Shown: positions 31,714 to 41,016 of the stretch, piece after piece
Layout: every line of letters begins with the position of its first letter
Position numbering within the stretch: position 1 is the first letter of the stretch
Source of the DNA: Paracoccaceae bacterium
Lineage (GTDB): Bacteria; Pseudomonadota; Alphaproteobacteria; Rhodobacterales; Rhodobacteraceae
Direction: 5' to 3'
Assembly: GCA_026989355.1 (NCBI GenBank)
Contig: JALSJM010000018.1
Coordinates: 1 to 64,000, forward strand
DNA length: 64,000 nucleotides
The notes under the pieces: model-generated
Told to the model about the DNA's origin: nothing
Databases searched by the model: none
What the model saw: the letters and a program-made list of their open reading frames with translations, nothing else
Translations under genes and position numbers: made by a program

Positions 31714-32547
31714 ATGAGCGATTCAGCCCTCCTCCCCCCCCTGCCCGGCGGTGCCGGCGCCTGGCCCGAGCTGCAGCCGGGCTGGGTATGGCTGTGCGGG
31801 GCCGGTCCGGGTGATCCCGGGTTGCTGACCCTGCACGCGCTCAATGCGCTTGGGCAGGCCGATACCATCGTCCATGACGCGCTTGTCAATCCGGATATCC
31901 TGAACTGGGCACGCCCGGGGGCCGAACTGATCGCTGCCGGCAAGCGCGGCGGACGCCCCTCGGCCCGTCAGGCCGACATTTCCCTGAAACTTGTCGAACT
32001 GGCCCGCGCCGGCCGCCGGGTGCTGCGGCTGAAGGGGGGTGACCCTTTCGTTTTCGGGCGTGGCGGCGAAGAAGGGCAGGTTCTGCGCGCCCATGCCATC
32101 CCCTTCCGGGTGATCCCGGGGATTTCGGCGGGCATCGGCGGGCTTGCCTATGCCGGCATTCCCGTTACCCACCGGGCCCACAATCAGGCCGTCACCTTCG
32201 TGACCGGGCATGACAGCACCGGCGCCCCCCCCGGCGGCCTTGACTGGGCTGCCATCGCGCGCGGCTCGGGGGTGATCGTGATCTACATGGGCATGAAGCA
32301 TATTGCGTCGATTGCCGGGGCACTCATCGCTGCCGGCCGGTCCCCGGATGCGCCGGTAGCCGTGGTAACAGAGGCCACCCTGCCGGGGCAGCGGGTTCTT
32401 GAAACCACCCTGGCCCGGGCCGGCAAGGATGTGGCGGCCAGCGGGCTGCGGGCGCCGGCCATCATCTGCATAGGCGGGGTCGTGGCGCTGCGCCGGGTGC
32501 TCGACTGGCAGACGCAGAAGGGCATGGGTGATGACGGCGACAGATGA
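31714..32547 (+). CDS. cobA: Uroporphyrinogen-III C-methyltransferase (SUMT)
   Basis: 277 residues. VWLCGAGPGDPGLLTLHALN near 23-42, the SAM-binding VLRLKGGDPFVFGRGGEE near 105-122, VIPGISAGIGGLAYAGIPVTHR near 135, and VIYMGMKHI near 190 are all canonical SUMT motifs. It uses SAM to make precorrin-2 at the branch from haem to cobalamin (and sirohaem). There is no fused CysG dehydrogenase part. cobB starts inside its 3' end, so the two are coupled. Confidence 0.95.
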   Translation: MSDSALLPPLPGGAGAWPELQPGWVWLCGAGPGDPGLLTLHALNALGQADTIVHDALVNPDILNWARPGAELIAAGKRGGRPSARQADISLKLVELARAGRRVLRLKGGDPFVFGRGGEEGQVLRAHAIPFRVIPGISAGIGGLAYAGIPVTHRAHNQAVTFVTGHDSTGAPPGGLDWAAIARGSGVIVIYMGMKHIASIAGALIAAGRSPDAPVAVVTEATLPGQRVLETTLARAGKDVAASGLRAPAIICIGGVVALRRVLDWQTQKGMGDDGDR

Positions 32548-33871
32548 ACGAAATACCGGCGACAGGCATCACTCCCGGCCCCGGGGCCTGATCATCGCTG
32601 CCCCGGGCTCGGGCAGCGGCAAGACGCTGGTGACGCTGGCCCTGCTGCGCGCGCTGGCCCGACGCGGCATCGCGGTTGGCGGAGGCAAATCCGGCCCCGA
32701 CTATATCGACCCGCGCTTCCATGCCGCCGCCGCGGGGCGCGAAAGTTTCAACCTTGATGCCTGGGCCATGCCCCCCGAACGCATCCGGGCACTGGCGGCG
32801 GCCAGCGGACGGGCCGGTTGCGATCTGTTGCTGATCGAAGGCGCCATGGGCCTGTTCGACGGCGCCCCCCCCTCAGGCCGCGGCGCCACCGCCGATCTTG
32901 CCCGGATCCTTGCCCTGCCGGTGGTGCTGGTAATCGATGCCGCCCACATGGCACATTCGGTAGCGGCGCTGGTGGCCGGGTTTGCGCAACATGACAGCGC
33001 CGTTCAGGTGGCGGGGGTCATCCTGAACCGCAGCGGATCTTCCCGACATGAGAAAATGCTCTCAACTGCCTTGAAACCGCTGGGAATTCCGATCATCGGA
33101 TGCCTGCGGCGCGATCCTTCCCTTACCCTGCCCGCGCGCCATCTCGGGCTGGTGCAGGCAGGCGAGCATCACGATCTCGACAGCTTCCTGGACGCCGCCG
33201 CCGAACGGGTGGAAGCAGCGCTCGATCTCGACCGTCTGACAGCCTGCGCTGCCCCCCTGCCCGCGCCCCCCCCCGCATCTGGCCGCAGCATGGCCCCGCC
33301 GGCTTCCCGCATCGCCATCGCCCGGGACAATGCCTTTGCCTTCATCTATCCCCACCTTCTGGACGACTGGCGCTCGGGCGGCGCCGAGATCGCCTTCTTC
33401 TCGCCGCTGGCCGACGAGCCCCCTCCCGACGAAGCGCAGATGATCTTTCTTCCCGGCGGCTATCCCGAGCTTCACGCGGGCCGCCTTGCCGCCGCCGATC
33501 GCTTTCGCCGCTCGGTGCGGCGCCACGCCGCCCGCGGCACGCTGATCTATGGCGAATGCGGCGGCTACATGGTGCTGGGCGCAGGGCTGACCGATGCCCG
33601 GGGGCGGCGCCACGAGATGCTGGGTCTGCTGGCCCTTGAAACCTCGTATCAGAACCGCCGGCTGCATCTGGGTTATCGCCATCTCGAAGGCAGCGCACCG
33701 CCTTTCACCGGCCCCTGGCGCGGCCATGAGTTCCACTATGCCACCACCCTGCGCGCCAGGGGCGATCCCCTGTTTGCCGCCCGCAGCGCCGAAGGCAGCC
33801 CCCTGCCCCCGATGGGGCTGCGCGACGGGTCTGTCTGCGGTTCCTTTGCTCATGTGATCGAATCGGCCTGA
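32531..33871 (+). CDS. cobB: Cobyrinate a,c-diamide synthase
   Basis: 446 residues from the ATG at 32531; a GTG at 32528 is also possible. The N-terminal dethiobiotin-synthetase-like domain has P-loop APGSGSGKTLVTLALLRAL near 20-38 and GGGKSGPDYIDPRFH near 50. The C-terminal glutaminase domain has LIYGECGGYMVLGAGLTDA near 340 with the nucleophilic cysteine, and HEFHYAT near 400 with its histidine. It amidates the a and c side chains of cobyrinic acid using glutamine and ATP. The start overlaps cobA. Confidence 0.95.
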   Translation: MTATDERNTGDRHHSRPRGLIIAAPGSGSGKTLVTLALLRALARRGIAVGGGKSGPDYIDPRFHAAAAGRESFNLDAWAMPPERIRALAAASGRAGCDLLLIEGAMGLFDGAPPSGRGATADLARILALPVVLVIDAAHMAHSVAALVAGFAQHDSAVQVAGVILNRSGSSRHEKMLSTALKPLGIPIIGCLRRDPSLTLPARHLGLVQAGEHHDLDSFLDAAAERVEAALDLDRLTACAAPLPAPPPASGRSMAPPASRIAIARDNAFAFIYPHLLDDWRSGGAEIAFFSPLADEPPPDEAQMIFLPGGYPELHAGRLAAADRFRRSVRRHAARGTLIYGECGGYMVLGAGLTDARGRRHEMLGLLALETSYQNRRLHLGYRHLEGSAPPFTGPWRGHEFHYATTLRARGDPLFAARSAEGSPLPPMGLRDGSVCGSFAHVIESA

Positions 33872-33964
33872 GCGGCCGCTCTTCGGCAGGTGACAAATGG
33901 TTCACCCCCTTCCGCACCCGCTTTTTGCCTTTTCGCCGCGCCGCAGAGGCGCTAGAGCAGCATC

Positions 33965-35203
33965 ATGAGCGAGGCCAGCCCGAATATCGCCCCCCGGCCC
34001 GATGCAAAGACGTTGCGCAATGTGGCGGTTCTTGTCTTTGCCCAGGCATTTCTTGGTGCACAGATGCCGATGGTTTTCACCCTCGGCGGGCTGGCCGGGC
34101 TTTCGCTTGCGCCCAATCCCTGCCTTGCAACCCTGCCGATCTCGCTGATCGTGCTGGGCTCGATGCTTTCGGCCTCTCCCCTTTCCGCCTTCATGCAGCG
34201 CTTCGGGCGCCGCGCGGGTTTCATGCTGGGAGCGCTTGCCGGGGCTGTCGGCGCCTCGGTCTCGGCTGTCGGGCTTTACAGCCAGTCCTTCACGCTCTTT
34301 CTCGCCGGCTCGCTGCTCACCGGCACCTACATGTCGGCACAAGGCTTCTACCGCTTCGCCGCCGCCGATACGGCCAGCGACGCCTTCCGCCCCAAGGCGA
34401 TCAGCTTCGTGCTTGCCGGCGGGCTGGCCGCCGCCATCATCGGGCCGCAGCTGGTGAAGGCCACAAGCCTTGCCCTGCTGGTTCCCTTCCTTGGTACCTA
34501 TCTGGTGGTAATCGCGATCAATGTTTTCGGGGCGCTGGCCTTCCTGCTGCTCGATATCCCGCCCCCGGCCCCGCCCGGAGAGGACGCGCCCGCCGCGCGC
34601 TCGCGCCTTCAGCTTCTGAAGGAGCCCCCGATCCTGGTGGCGGTGATCTGCGCCATGGTCAGCTATGCGCTGATGAATCTGGTCATGACATCCACCCCCC
34701 TTGCCGTGGTCGGCTGCGGCTTCGGACCGGGGGATGCGGCCGATGTGGTTTCGGCCCATGTGCTGGCCATGTACATCCCCTCGTTCTTCACCGGGTTCCT
34801 GATCGCCCGGTTCGGCGCCCGCCTGATCGTGGCCGCCGGCCTTGCGATCCTTGCCGCCGCGGGCATGGTGGCACTTACCGGAGTCGAACTGTCCACCTTC
34901 TTCATCGCCCTGATCCTGCTTGGCATCGGCTGGAACTTCGGGTTCATCGGCGCCACCGCCATGCTGACCGAGGCCGCCCGCCCCGAAGACCGCCTGCGGG
35001 TCCAGGGACTGAACGACATGATCGTTTTCGGCGGGGTATTCATCGCCTCGCTCGCTTCCGGGGGGCTGATGAACTGCTCGGGCGGCAATTCCGAAGCCGG
35101 CTGGCAGGCCGTCAACATGGCGATGGTGCCCTTCCTGGTGCTTGCAGGCGGAGCGCTGATCTGGCTTGCCCTGCGCCCCGAGGAAGAAGAAAGCGCCTTC
35201 TGA
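33965..35203 (+). CDS. MFS transporter
   Basis: 412 residues with about 12 membrane segments: for example VAVLVFAQAFLGAQMPMVF near 19-37 and FMQRFGRRAGFMLGALAG near 75, the latter carrying the loop 2-3 basic motif of MFS proteins. The second half repeats the pattern (FLIARFGARLIVAAGLAI near 280). It resembles bacterial proteins annotated simply as MFS transporters; no substrate can be read from sequence. It begins 93 bp after cobB on the same strand but is probably a separate unit. It ends facing the M32 peptidase gene with no clear terminator in the 58-bp gap. Confidence 0.85.
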   Translation: MSEASPNIAPRPDAKTLRNVAVLVFAQAFLGAQMPMVFTLGGLAGLSLAPNPCLATLPISLIVLGSMLSASPLSAFMQRFGRRAGFMLGALAGAVGASVSAVGLYSQSFTLFLAGSLLTGTYMSAQGFYRFAAADTASDAFRPKAISFVLAGGLAAAIIGPQLVKATSLALLVPFLGTYLVVIAINVFGALAFLLLDIPPPAPPGEDAPAARSRLQLLKEPPILVAVICAMVSYALMNLVMTSTPLAVVGCGFGPGDAADVVSAHVLAMYIPSFFTGFLIARFGARLIVAAGLAILAAAGMVALTGVELSTFFIALILLGIGWNFGFIGATAMLTEAARPEDRLRVQGLNDMIVFGGVFIASLASGGLMNCSGGNSEAGWQAVNMAMVPFLVLAGGALIWLALRPEEEESAF

Positions 35204-35261
35204 CCGCTTTCATGGGAAAAATGCTTCCGGGGTGGAATTGCCTCCGTATTTCATTTTGCCC

Positions 35262-36761
35262 TCAAAGCCCGTAAATGGCTGAAAACTTCTCGTCCAGATA
35301 ATCGAGCAGCGGCGTCGGGCCGGCATCCCGCCCGGCGGCACGGGCGATCACTTCGCGCGGCGCATGAAGCCCGCCGTGCCGCTGCACCTTTTCGCGCAGC
35401 CAGCCCGTTGCCGGGGCCGGATCACCCGCCGCCAGCGCCGCATCGAGACCGGGCAGATCGGCGCGCATCGCCGCATGCAGGCAGCCGGCATAGACATTGC
35501 CCAGGCTGTAGGTGGGAAAATAGCCGAACAGCCCCACGGACCAGTGCACATCCTGCAGAAGCCCTTGCGAAGGCCGCTCGACCCTCAGCCCGAAATCGGC
35601 CGAAAAACGGCTGTTCCAGGCCTCTTCCAGATCCTTCACGTCAAGCGAACCGGCGATCAGTGCGCGCTCCAGATCGAATCGCAGCATGATGTGCAGGTTG
35701 TATTGCACCTCGTCGGCCTCGGTGCGGATGAAACCGGGGCGCAGGGCATTCACCACGGCGTGGAAACCGTCTGCATCTGCAATCCCGAAATCGCCGAAGG
35801 CGGTGCGCATGGCACCGAACAGCCAGCCGGTGAAGGCGCGCGAACGGCCGAGCTGGTTTTCATAGATGCGGCTCTGGCTTTCATGCACCCCCATCGACAC
35901 GCCGCGGCCAAGGGGGGTCAGCAGGAAATCACGGCGGATGTTCTGCTCATAGGCCGCATGGCCCACCTCGTGAATGGTGGAATAGATGCAGTTGAAGGGA
36001 TCCCCGGGATCGGAGCGGGTGGTGATGCGCACGTCAAGCCCGCTGCCCGAGCTGAACGGATGCACCGCGCGGTCAAGCCGCCCATGCGCCCAGTCATAAC
36101 CGAAACGGCTGGCCAGATCGCGGGCCAGATCCATCTGGCGCGCCTCGTCGAATCTGCCCGAAAGTCCGGGCGGCCGGTGGTCTGCCCCCAGGATCCGCTC
36201 ACGCAGCGCCACCAGCCGCGGGCGCATTTCGTCAAACATCTCTGCAAGCCCGGCCCCGGTGGCGCCGGGTTCGTAATCGTCCAGCAGCGCATCGTAAGGA
36301 TCATCATATGCCCCCCCTTCGGCCAGCGCCGCAGCCTCTTCGCGCTTCAGGCGCACCACCTCGGCCAAGACAGGCAGGAAGGCGGCCAGGTCCTCGTCGG
36401 CACGCGCCCCGGCCCAGATCCGCTGGGAGCGCGAGGTGAGACGCGCCAGCGCCGTGGCCAGATCGGCGGGCACCGCGCAATGGCGGCGATGGCTGCGCCG
36501 GATCAGCCGCAGGCTGGCGCGCCCCGCATCGTCCAGCGCATCGTCGTCGATCACCGCAAGCCATTCGGATATCCGCGGATCGGTGCGCCGGGTGTGCAGC
36601 ACGGCCTCCATGGCGCCGGCCTCTTCGGCACGCTGCGGGGCAGCGCCTTCGGGCATCACCGTTTCCTGATCCCAGCCCAGCCGGCCGGCCACCTGCGCAA
36701 GCGCTTCGGTGGTGCGCTGAAAGGCCATCAGCGCTTCATATGCCCGTGTCTGATCGGTCAT
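35262..36761 (-). CDS. Carboxypeptidase, M32 (Taq) family
   Basis: 499 residues from the ATG at 36761 (MTDQTRAYEALM) with AAGGA 7-8 nt upstream. The zinc motif HEVGH is at residues 264-268 within STIHEVGHAAYEQN, followed by GVSMGVHESQSRIYEN, where the glutamate is the third metal ligand. The length is that of Taq carboxypeptidase. M32 enzymes release C-terminal residues from peptides in the cytoplasm and have no signal peptide, as here. It runs in the same direction as ctaA but 31 nt downstream of it. Confidence 0.95.
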   Translation of the reverse strand: MTDQTRAYEALMAFQRTTEALAQVAGRLGWDQETVMPEGAAPQRAEEAGAMEAVLHTRRTDPRISEWLAVIDDDALDDAGRASLRLIRRSHRRHCAVPADLATALARLTSRSQRIWAGARADEDLAAFLPVLAEVVRLKREEAAALAEGGAYDDPYDALLDDYEPGATGAGLAEMFDEMRPRLVALRERILGADHRPPGLSGRFDEARQMDLARDLASRFGYDWAHGRLDRAVHPFSSGSGLDVRITTRSDPGDPFNCIYSTIHEVGHAAYEQNIRRDFLLTPLGRGVSMGVHESQSRIYENQLGRSRAFTGWLFGAMRTAFGDFGIADADGFHAVVNALRPGFIRTEADEVQYNLHIMLRFDLERALIAGSLDVKDLEEAWNSRFSADFGLRVERPSQGLLQDVHWSVGLFGYFPTYSLGNVYAGCLHAAMRADLPGLDAALAAGDPAPATGWLREKVQRHGGLHAPREVIARAAGRDAGPTPLLDYLDEKFSAIYGL

Positions 36762-36792
36762 GGGATTTCCTTCTTGCAAACCCGGGTAGCCT

Positions 36793-37938
36793 TCATGTCC
36801 GAATGCTCTGGGCCGGCGGATAACCCGCCCGGAAACGCGCGCGAAGGATCAGCACCCACAGCAGGATTGCCCCCGCCTGATGGGTCAGCGCCGCATGCAG
36901 CTGGGCCGCCGTCATTACTGCCACGATCCCCAGCAGCATCTGCAGCACCGCCATCGCCGCGACCAGATCGAAGGCGCCGCGTACCGCCCTGTTGCCGCTC
37001 GGGCGCGAGCGCCACCAGACTGCCAGGGCGAAGATCACCAGCAGATAGCCCGCCATCCGGTGAATGAACTGCACCAGGGCCGGGTTTTCGAAGAAGTTGC
37101 TCCACCAGGGCTCATAGTCGAATATCTCGTCGGGGATGAACTGGCCGTTCATCAGAGGCCAGTCGATATAACCACGCCCGGCATCGATCCCTGCCACCAG
37201 CGCACCAAGCAGGATCTGCAGGAAGGCCAGATGCATCAACCCGGTGCTCATGGAAAAGAGCTTCCTTTCGCGTGCCCGGCGCATCTGCAGGATCTCGGCT
37301 TCCTGGCGGGCCAGCAGCAGCACATACCAGACAATGAGTCCGAGGATCACGAAGGCCAGCCCCAGGTGGATCGCCAGGCGATAGCTGGCCACATCCACCA
37401 TGCGCCCGGAAAGCCCCGAGCTGACCATCCACCAGCCGATCGCCCCCTGTGCGCCGCCCAGCACCCCGAGGCCGAAAAGCCGGCCCGTCCAGCCCGGGGG
37501 GATACGCCCGGTGAACCAGAAGAACAGGAAGCCCGCGCCCCAGACCAGCCCGATCAGGCGGCCAAGCTGGCGATGGCCCCATTCCCACCAGTAGATCGAC
37601 TTGAACTCGGCAAGGCTCATGCCCTTGTTGACCAGCCGGTATTCGGGGATCTGGCGATAGGCATCGAACTCCGCCTGCCAGGCGGCCTCGCTCATCGGCG
37701 GCAGGGCGCCGGTGAGCGGTTTCCATTCGGTGATGGAAAGGCCGCTGTCGGTCAGCCGGGTAAGACCGCCGACCAGAATCATCAGCGCCACCAGCGCGAA
37801 AAGGCCCGTCAGCCACAGGCGGATGGCCCGGCGGGCGCCTTTCGGAGCGCGGTCGATCAGGCCGGGCTGCGGAAGCGGGGCCGTTTCGGATGATGCCTCG
37901 CCAACTTCCTCGAATACCTTGCGTTTCTTCGCACTCAT
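36793..37938 (-). CDS. ctaA: Haem A synthase (COX15/CtaA)
   Basis: 381 residues with eight hydrophobic segments. LVGGLTRLTDSGLSITEWKP near 56-75 and WWEWGHRQLGRLIGLVWG near 116-133 are the signature of the type with haem ligands in helices 2 and 4. Two later histidines (LMHLAFLQILLGALVAG and FIHRMAGYLL) complete the sites. It oxidises the C-8 methyl group of haem O to a formyl group to make haem A for the aa3-type cytochrome oxidase. The presence of this gene implies an aerobic respiratory chain with such an oxidase. It precedes the M32 peptidase gene. Confidence 0.96.
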   Translation of the reverse strand: MSAKKRKVFEEVGEASSETAPLPQPGLIDRAPKGARRAIRLWLTGLFALVALMILVGGLTRLTDSGLSITEWKPLTGALPPMSEAAWQAEFDAYRQIPEYRLVNKGMSLAEFKSIYWWEWGHRQLGRLIGLVWGAGFLFFWFTGRIPPGWTGRLFGLGVLGGAQGAIGWWMVSSGLSGRMVDVASYRLAIHLGLAFVILGLIVWYVLLLARQEAEILQMRRARERKLFSMSTGLMHLAFLQILLGALVAGIDAGRGYIDWPLMNGQFIPDEIFDYEPWWSNFFENPALVQFIHRMAGYLLVIFALAVWWRSRPSGNRAVRGAFDLVAAMAVLQMLLGIVAVMTAAQLHAALTHQAGAILLWVLILRARFRAGYPPAQSIRT

Positions 37939-38000
37939 GGCTTGCCTCGCTTGTTCTGTCCGCTCGCGCGAACCTAGGCTCTGGGCGCGGATGCTGCAAG

Positions 38001-38783
38001 TCAGTCCTTGCGCCCGCTGCGCGCTTTCCAGCGCACCATCTGCCGCAGGATGCCATGCAGCAGCTGCACATCGGCCCGCGTCAGGGGCAGGCGGCTCCAG
38101 AGGTTGCGCAGCACCAGTTTCATGCCCGCAGCCTTTTCGGGCGGAAAGAACAGCCCGGCCTCGTCAAGCCGGCGTTCGTAATGATCGGCGAGCTTCTCGA
38201 TCTCGATCGCGCTGGCCAGATCGGTTTTTGCCATGGCCAGAACCTCGGGCGGCTGATCGGATGCGCCGCGCCCCCATTCATAGGCCAGCAGCAGCACCGC
38301 CTGGGCCAGGTTCAGCGAAGGAAATTCGGGATTGACCGGGATCGAGATCAGCGTATCGGCGCGCGCCACGTCCTCGTTTTCAAGCCCGGCCCGCTCGGGG
38401 CCGAACAGCACCGCCACACGCTGCCCCGCGGCCAGCATGGTGCGGGCGCGCTTCATGGCTTCTTCCGGGGTGAGCACGGGTTTCGTCAGTTCGCGCCGGC
38501 GGGCGGTGGTGGCCATCACATGGGTGCAATCGGCAATGGATTCGGGCAGCTTCTCATGCAGCGACGCGGCCTCGAGCACCCGCCCCGCCCCCGATGCCGT
38601 GGCAACGGCACGACTGTTGGGCCAGCCGTCGCGCGGCGCCACAAGGCGCATCTGCCCGAGGCCGAAGTTCAGCATGGCGCGGGCCGCGGCGCCGATGTTT
38701 TCGCCCATCTGCGGCCGCACCAGCACGAAGACGGGGCGGGAAACCGGGATTCGGCTGCTGCGGGGGCTGCGGGGGCCTGGCAT
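38001..38783 (-). CDS. TrmJ-like SPOUT tRNA methyltransferase
   Basis: 260 residues from the ATG at 38783 (MPGPRSPRSSRIPVSR). The SPOUT core is clear: FVLVRPQMGENIGAAARAMLNFGL near 20-43 (motif 1), VAVLFGPERAGLENEDVARAD near 122-142 (motif 2), and PVNPEFPSLNLAQAVLLLAYEW near 148-170 (motif 3, the knot that binds SAM). It methylates the 2'-O of nucleotide 32 in tRNA in characterised relatives. The C-terminal helical part (ADHYERRLDEAGLFFP) is of the TrmJ type. No partner is adjacent; a ThiE-like gene is divergent. Confidence 0.88.
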   Translation of the reverse strand: MPGPRSPRSSRIPVSRPVFVLVRPQMGENIGAAARAMLNFGLGQMRLVAPRDGWPNSRAVATASGAGRVLEAASLHEKLPESIADCTHVMATTARRRELTKPVLTPEEAMKRARTMLAAGQRVAVLFGPERAGLENEDVARADTLISIPVNPEFPSLNLAQAVLLLAYEWGRGASDQPPEVLAMAKTDLASAIEIEKLADHYERRLDEAGLFFPPEKAAGMKLVLRNLWSRLPLTRADVQLLHGILRQMVRWKARSGRKD

Positions 38784-38933
38784 GGGTGCTTCCTGTGGTT
38801 GTCGGCTTGTGCCCCGAGGCTGATACGGCGGGCCGGTGCGCAAGGCAATGGTCAAAGCGCGGTTCGGAGGTTATAGCGGCACCGGCACGATACCCTCGCA
38901 ACCGGCAAGTGGAACAAGTGGAAGGAGACCCGG

Positions 38934-39563
38934 ATGAGTCAGCCCGAACAGCCGCAGATCTATCTGATCACCCCCCCCGAATTCGATCCCGCCGCCTTCA
39001 TCGCCGATCTGGAGCGGGTGCTTGACGTGCATCCGGTGGCCTGCCTGCGCCTGGCCCTTGCCACGCAGGACGAACGCACCATCCTGCGCGCCGGCGATTC
39101 CCTGCGCGAATTCTGCCACGCCCGCGACATCCCCCTGGTGATTGCCGATCATCTGCTGATGGCCGAACGGCTGGGCCTTGACGGCGTGCACCTGGGCGAT
39201 GGTGCGCGGTCAGTCCGCAAGGCGCGAAAGGCACTGGGGAAGGATGCCATCATCGGCGCCTTCTGCGGCCATTCCCGTCATGAGGGCATGACAGCCGGAG
39301 AGGCCGGCGCCGATTACGTCAGTTTCGGGCCGGTAGGGGCCACCGCCCTTGGCGACGGGGGGCGTGCACCACGCGATCTGTTTGCCTGGTGGAGCGAGAT
39401 GATCGAGATTCCGGTGGTTGCCGAAGGGGCGTTCGATGCCGGCCTTGCGGAAGGCCTGGCACCGGTTGCCGATTTTCTGGCCTTCGGCGAGGAAATCTGG
39501 CGCACCGGCGATCCGGCCGCCGCCCTGGGCGACCTGCTGGCTCTGCCTGCCGCACGGGGCTGA
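38934..39563 (+). CDS. Thiamine-phosphate synthase-like protein (ThiE/TenI family)
   Basis: 209 residues. It has the TIM-barrel landmarks IYLITPPEFDPAAF near 11, CLRLALATQDERTIL near 38, LVIADHLLMAERLGLDGVHLGDG near 70-92, and DYVSFGPVGATALGDGGRAP near 123-142. Characterised ThiE couples HMP-PP and HET-P to thiamine phosphate; several glycine-rich phosphate-loop residues are present but VHLGDG replaces the usual VHLGQxD, so true ThiE activity is not certain. No other thiamine genes and no TPP riboswitch were seen upstream. A good GGAAGGAGA site precedes the ATG. Confidence 0.8.
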   Translation: MSQPEQPQIYLITPPEFDPAAFIADLERVLDVHPVACLRLALATQDERTILRAGDSLREFCHARDIPLVIADHLLMAERLGLDGVHLGDGARSVRKARKALGKDAIIGAFCGHSRHEGMTAGEAGADYVSFGPVGATALGDGGRAPRDLFAWWSEMIEIPVVAEGAFDAGLAEGLAPVADFLAFGEEIWRTGDPAAALGDLLALPAARG

Positions 39564-39575
39564 GCGGGCTTGAGC

Positions 39576-39615
39576 GGGCTTGAGCGGCCCAGCCCCGCCC
39601 AACTCGGGCCCTTTT
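39576..39615 (+). terminator. Rho-independent terminator after the ThiE-like gene
   Basis: GGGCTTGAG (39576-39584) pairs with CTCGGGCCC (39603-39611), nine pairs including two wobbles, and is followed by TTTT. It begins 12 nt after the stop. The 10-nt unit GAGCGGGCTT is tandemly repeated at the left arm, so two alternative left arms exist. Confidence 0.65.
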
Positions 39616-39671
39616 CCCTGTTCCGGGTTCTGCTTTCCTCCCCTGCGCGGCGTCTTTGCCGGGCCGGTAGC

Positions 39672-40190
39672 CTACAGAGATGCCGCCGCGCGGCTGGCCT
39701 GATCGTAAAGCCCCGACATGATACGCAGATTGGCGGCCATGGCGCGCAGTTCCTCGCCGCTCAGTTCCAGCTGTTTCAGCCCTTCGAGCAGGCATTGCTC
39801 GCGCACCTCGCGATAGGCGGCGCACAGCTGCCCGCCTTCGGGCGAGGTTGAATAGAACACTTCCTTGCCGCGTTTTTCGGATCTCAGCAGCCCCTGTTTC
39901 AGCAGCTTGCGCAGGGCATAGTTCACGGTGTGCGTGTCTTCGATGTTGAGCAGGAAGCAGATGTCGGTCAGTCGCTTCTCGCGGCTGCGGTGGTTCACGT
40001 TGTGCAGCACCAGGATTTCAAGTGGCGTCAGATCGCCGTTGCCGGCGGCAGCCATGCAGCGGGTTGTCCAGCGGCTGAAGGCGTTGAAGGCGATGATCAG
40101 CCCGTATTCGAATTCGGAAGCCTCCCAGCCCTCGCCCTCGGCAAGGTGACGGGAAGAAACGATCCGGCGTCCTGAAGGGGGGCGTGTCAT
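39672..40190 (-). CDS. MarR-like winged-helix regulator (LdtR-type)
   Basis: 172 residues from the ATG at 40190 (MTRPPSGRRIVSSRH) with AGGAA upstream; a start at 40217 would add nine residues. The winged-helix part is LTPLEILVLHNVNHRSREKRLTDICFLLNIED then VNYALRKLLKQGLLRSEKRGKEVFYSTSPEG, about residues 63-130. The sequence is close to alphaproteobacterial regulators related to Liberibacter LdtR, by my reading. Most such proteins are ligand-sensing repressors or activators; the target is not known. It follows phoB on the same strand after a 117-bp gap containing TGACA-like sequences, so it likely has its own promoter. Confidence 0.75.
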   Translation of the reverse strand: MTRPPSGRRIVSSRHLAEGEGWEASEFEYGLIIAFNAFSRWTTRCMAAAGNGDLTPLEILVLHNVNHRSREKRLTDICFLLNIEDTHTVNYALRKLLKQGLLRSEKRGKEVFYSTSPEGGQLCAAYREVREQCLLEGLKQLELSGEELRAMAANLRIMSGLYDQASRAAASL

Positions 40191-40307
40191 TTCCTGATTT
40201 CCTGCCTGTATCTGCATTGTGCGCCCTGTTCCGCGCTTTCATGTCAGCATAACACGGGCGTTTTGCAAGGAAAACCGTCTGTCGCCTGCCGAGAACATCA
40301 GCCCCCG

Positions 40308-40997
40308 CTAGCCCAGGGCATAGCCCGCCCCGCGCACGGTGCGGATCGGATCCGTGCCATCCGCGCCCGCTGCCTTCAGCGCCTTGCGCAGGCGGCCCAC
40401 ATGCACATCGACGGTGCGGGTTTCCACATAGACATCGCGCCCCCAGACCCGATCCAGCAGCTGTGCGCGGCTCCACACCCGGCCGGGGCGTTCCATCAGT
40501 GTTGCCAGCAGGCGGTATTCCGTGGGGCCAAGGCGCACCTCGACACCGGCGCGGTAAACGCGGTGGGTTTCCGGCTCAAGGGTGATATTGCCAAACGTCA
40601 GCCGCTCGCCCACCCCCGCCGGGCGGGTGCGGCGCAGCTGGGTGCGCAGGCGGGCCATCAGTTCGGGCACCGAACAGGGCTTTACCATGTAGTCGTCGGC
40701 GCCGGTTTCAAGGCCGCGCACGCGGTCCGCCTCCTCGGCGCGGGCCGAAAGCATGATCACGGGAATGGCGCGGGTTTCGGGGCGAACCTTGAGGCGGCGG
40801 CAGATCTCGATACCCGAAATCCCGGGCAGCATCCAGTCGAGCAGGATCAGATCGGGTTCTTCCTCGGCGATCTTCAGAAGCGCCTCGTCGCCATCGGCGG
40901 CGGCGGCCGTGCGATAGCCCGCGGCCGCAAGATTGTAGAGCAGCAGTTCGCGCTGTGCGGGCTCGTCCTCGACCACCAGAACCAGCGGTTTCAGCAT
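40308..40997 (-). CDS. phoB: Phosphate regulon response regulator PhoB
   Basis: 229 residues from the ATG at 40997 (MLKPLVLVVEDEPAQ). The receiver domain has the acidic pocket EDE near 10-12, the phospho-acceptor Asp in LILLDWMLPG near 54, and the Lys in MVKPCS near 105. The OmpR/PhoB winged helix is RVWSRAQLLDRVWGRDVYVETRTVDVHVGRLRKAL near 178-215. It binds Pho boxes when phosphorylated by PhoR. It is the last gene of the phoR-pstSCAB-phoU-phoB locus and starts 19 nt after phoU. Confidence 0.96.
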   Translation of the reverse strand: MLKPLVLVVEDEPAQRELLLYNLAAAGYRTAAAADGDEALLKIAEEEPDLILLDWMLPGISGIEICRRLKVRPETRAIPVIMLSARAEEADRVRGLETGADDYMVKPCSVPELMARLRTQLRRTRPAGVGERLTFGNITLEPETHRVYRAGVEVRLGPTEYRLLATLMERPGRVWSRAQLLDRVWGRDVYVETRTVDVHVGRLRKALKAAGADGTDPIRTVRGAGYALG

Positions 40998-41016
40998 TCC
41001 GTCCCCCCCCTTCCGC

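Noticed and set aside
38784-38933. TPP riboswitch upstream of the ThiE-like gene
   Set aside because: No CUGAGA and no matching second conserved element was found.
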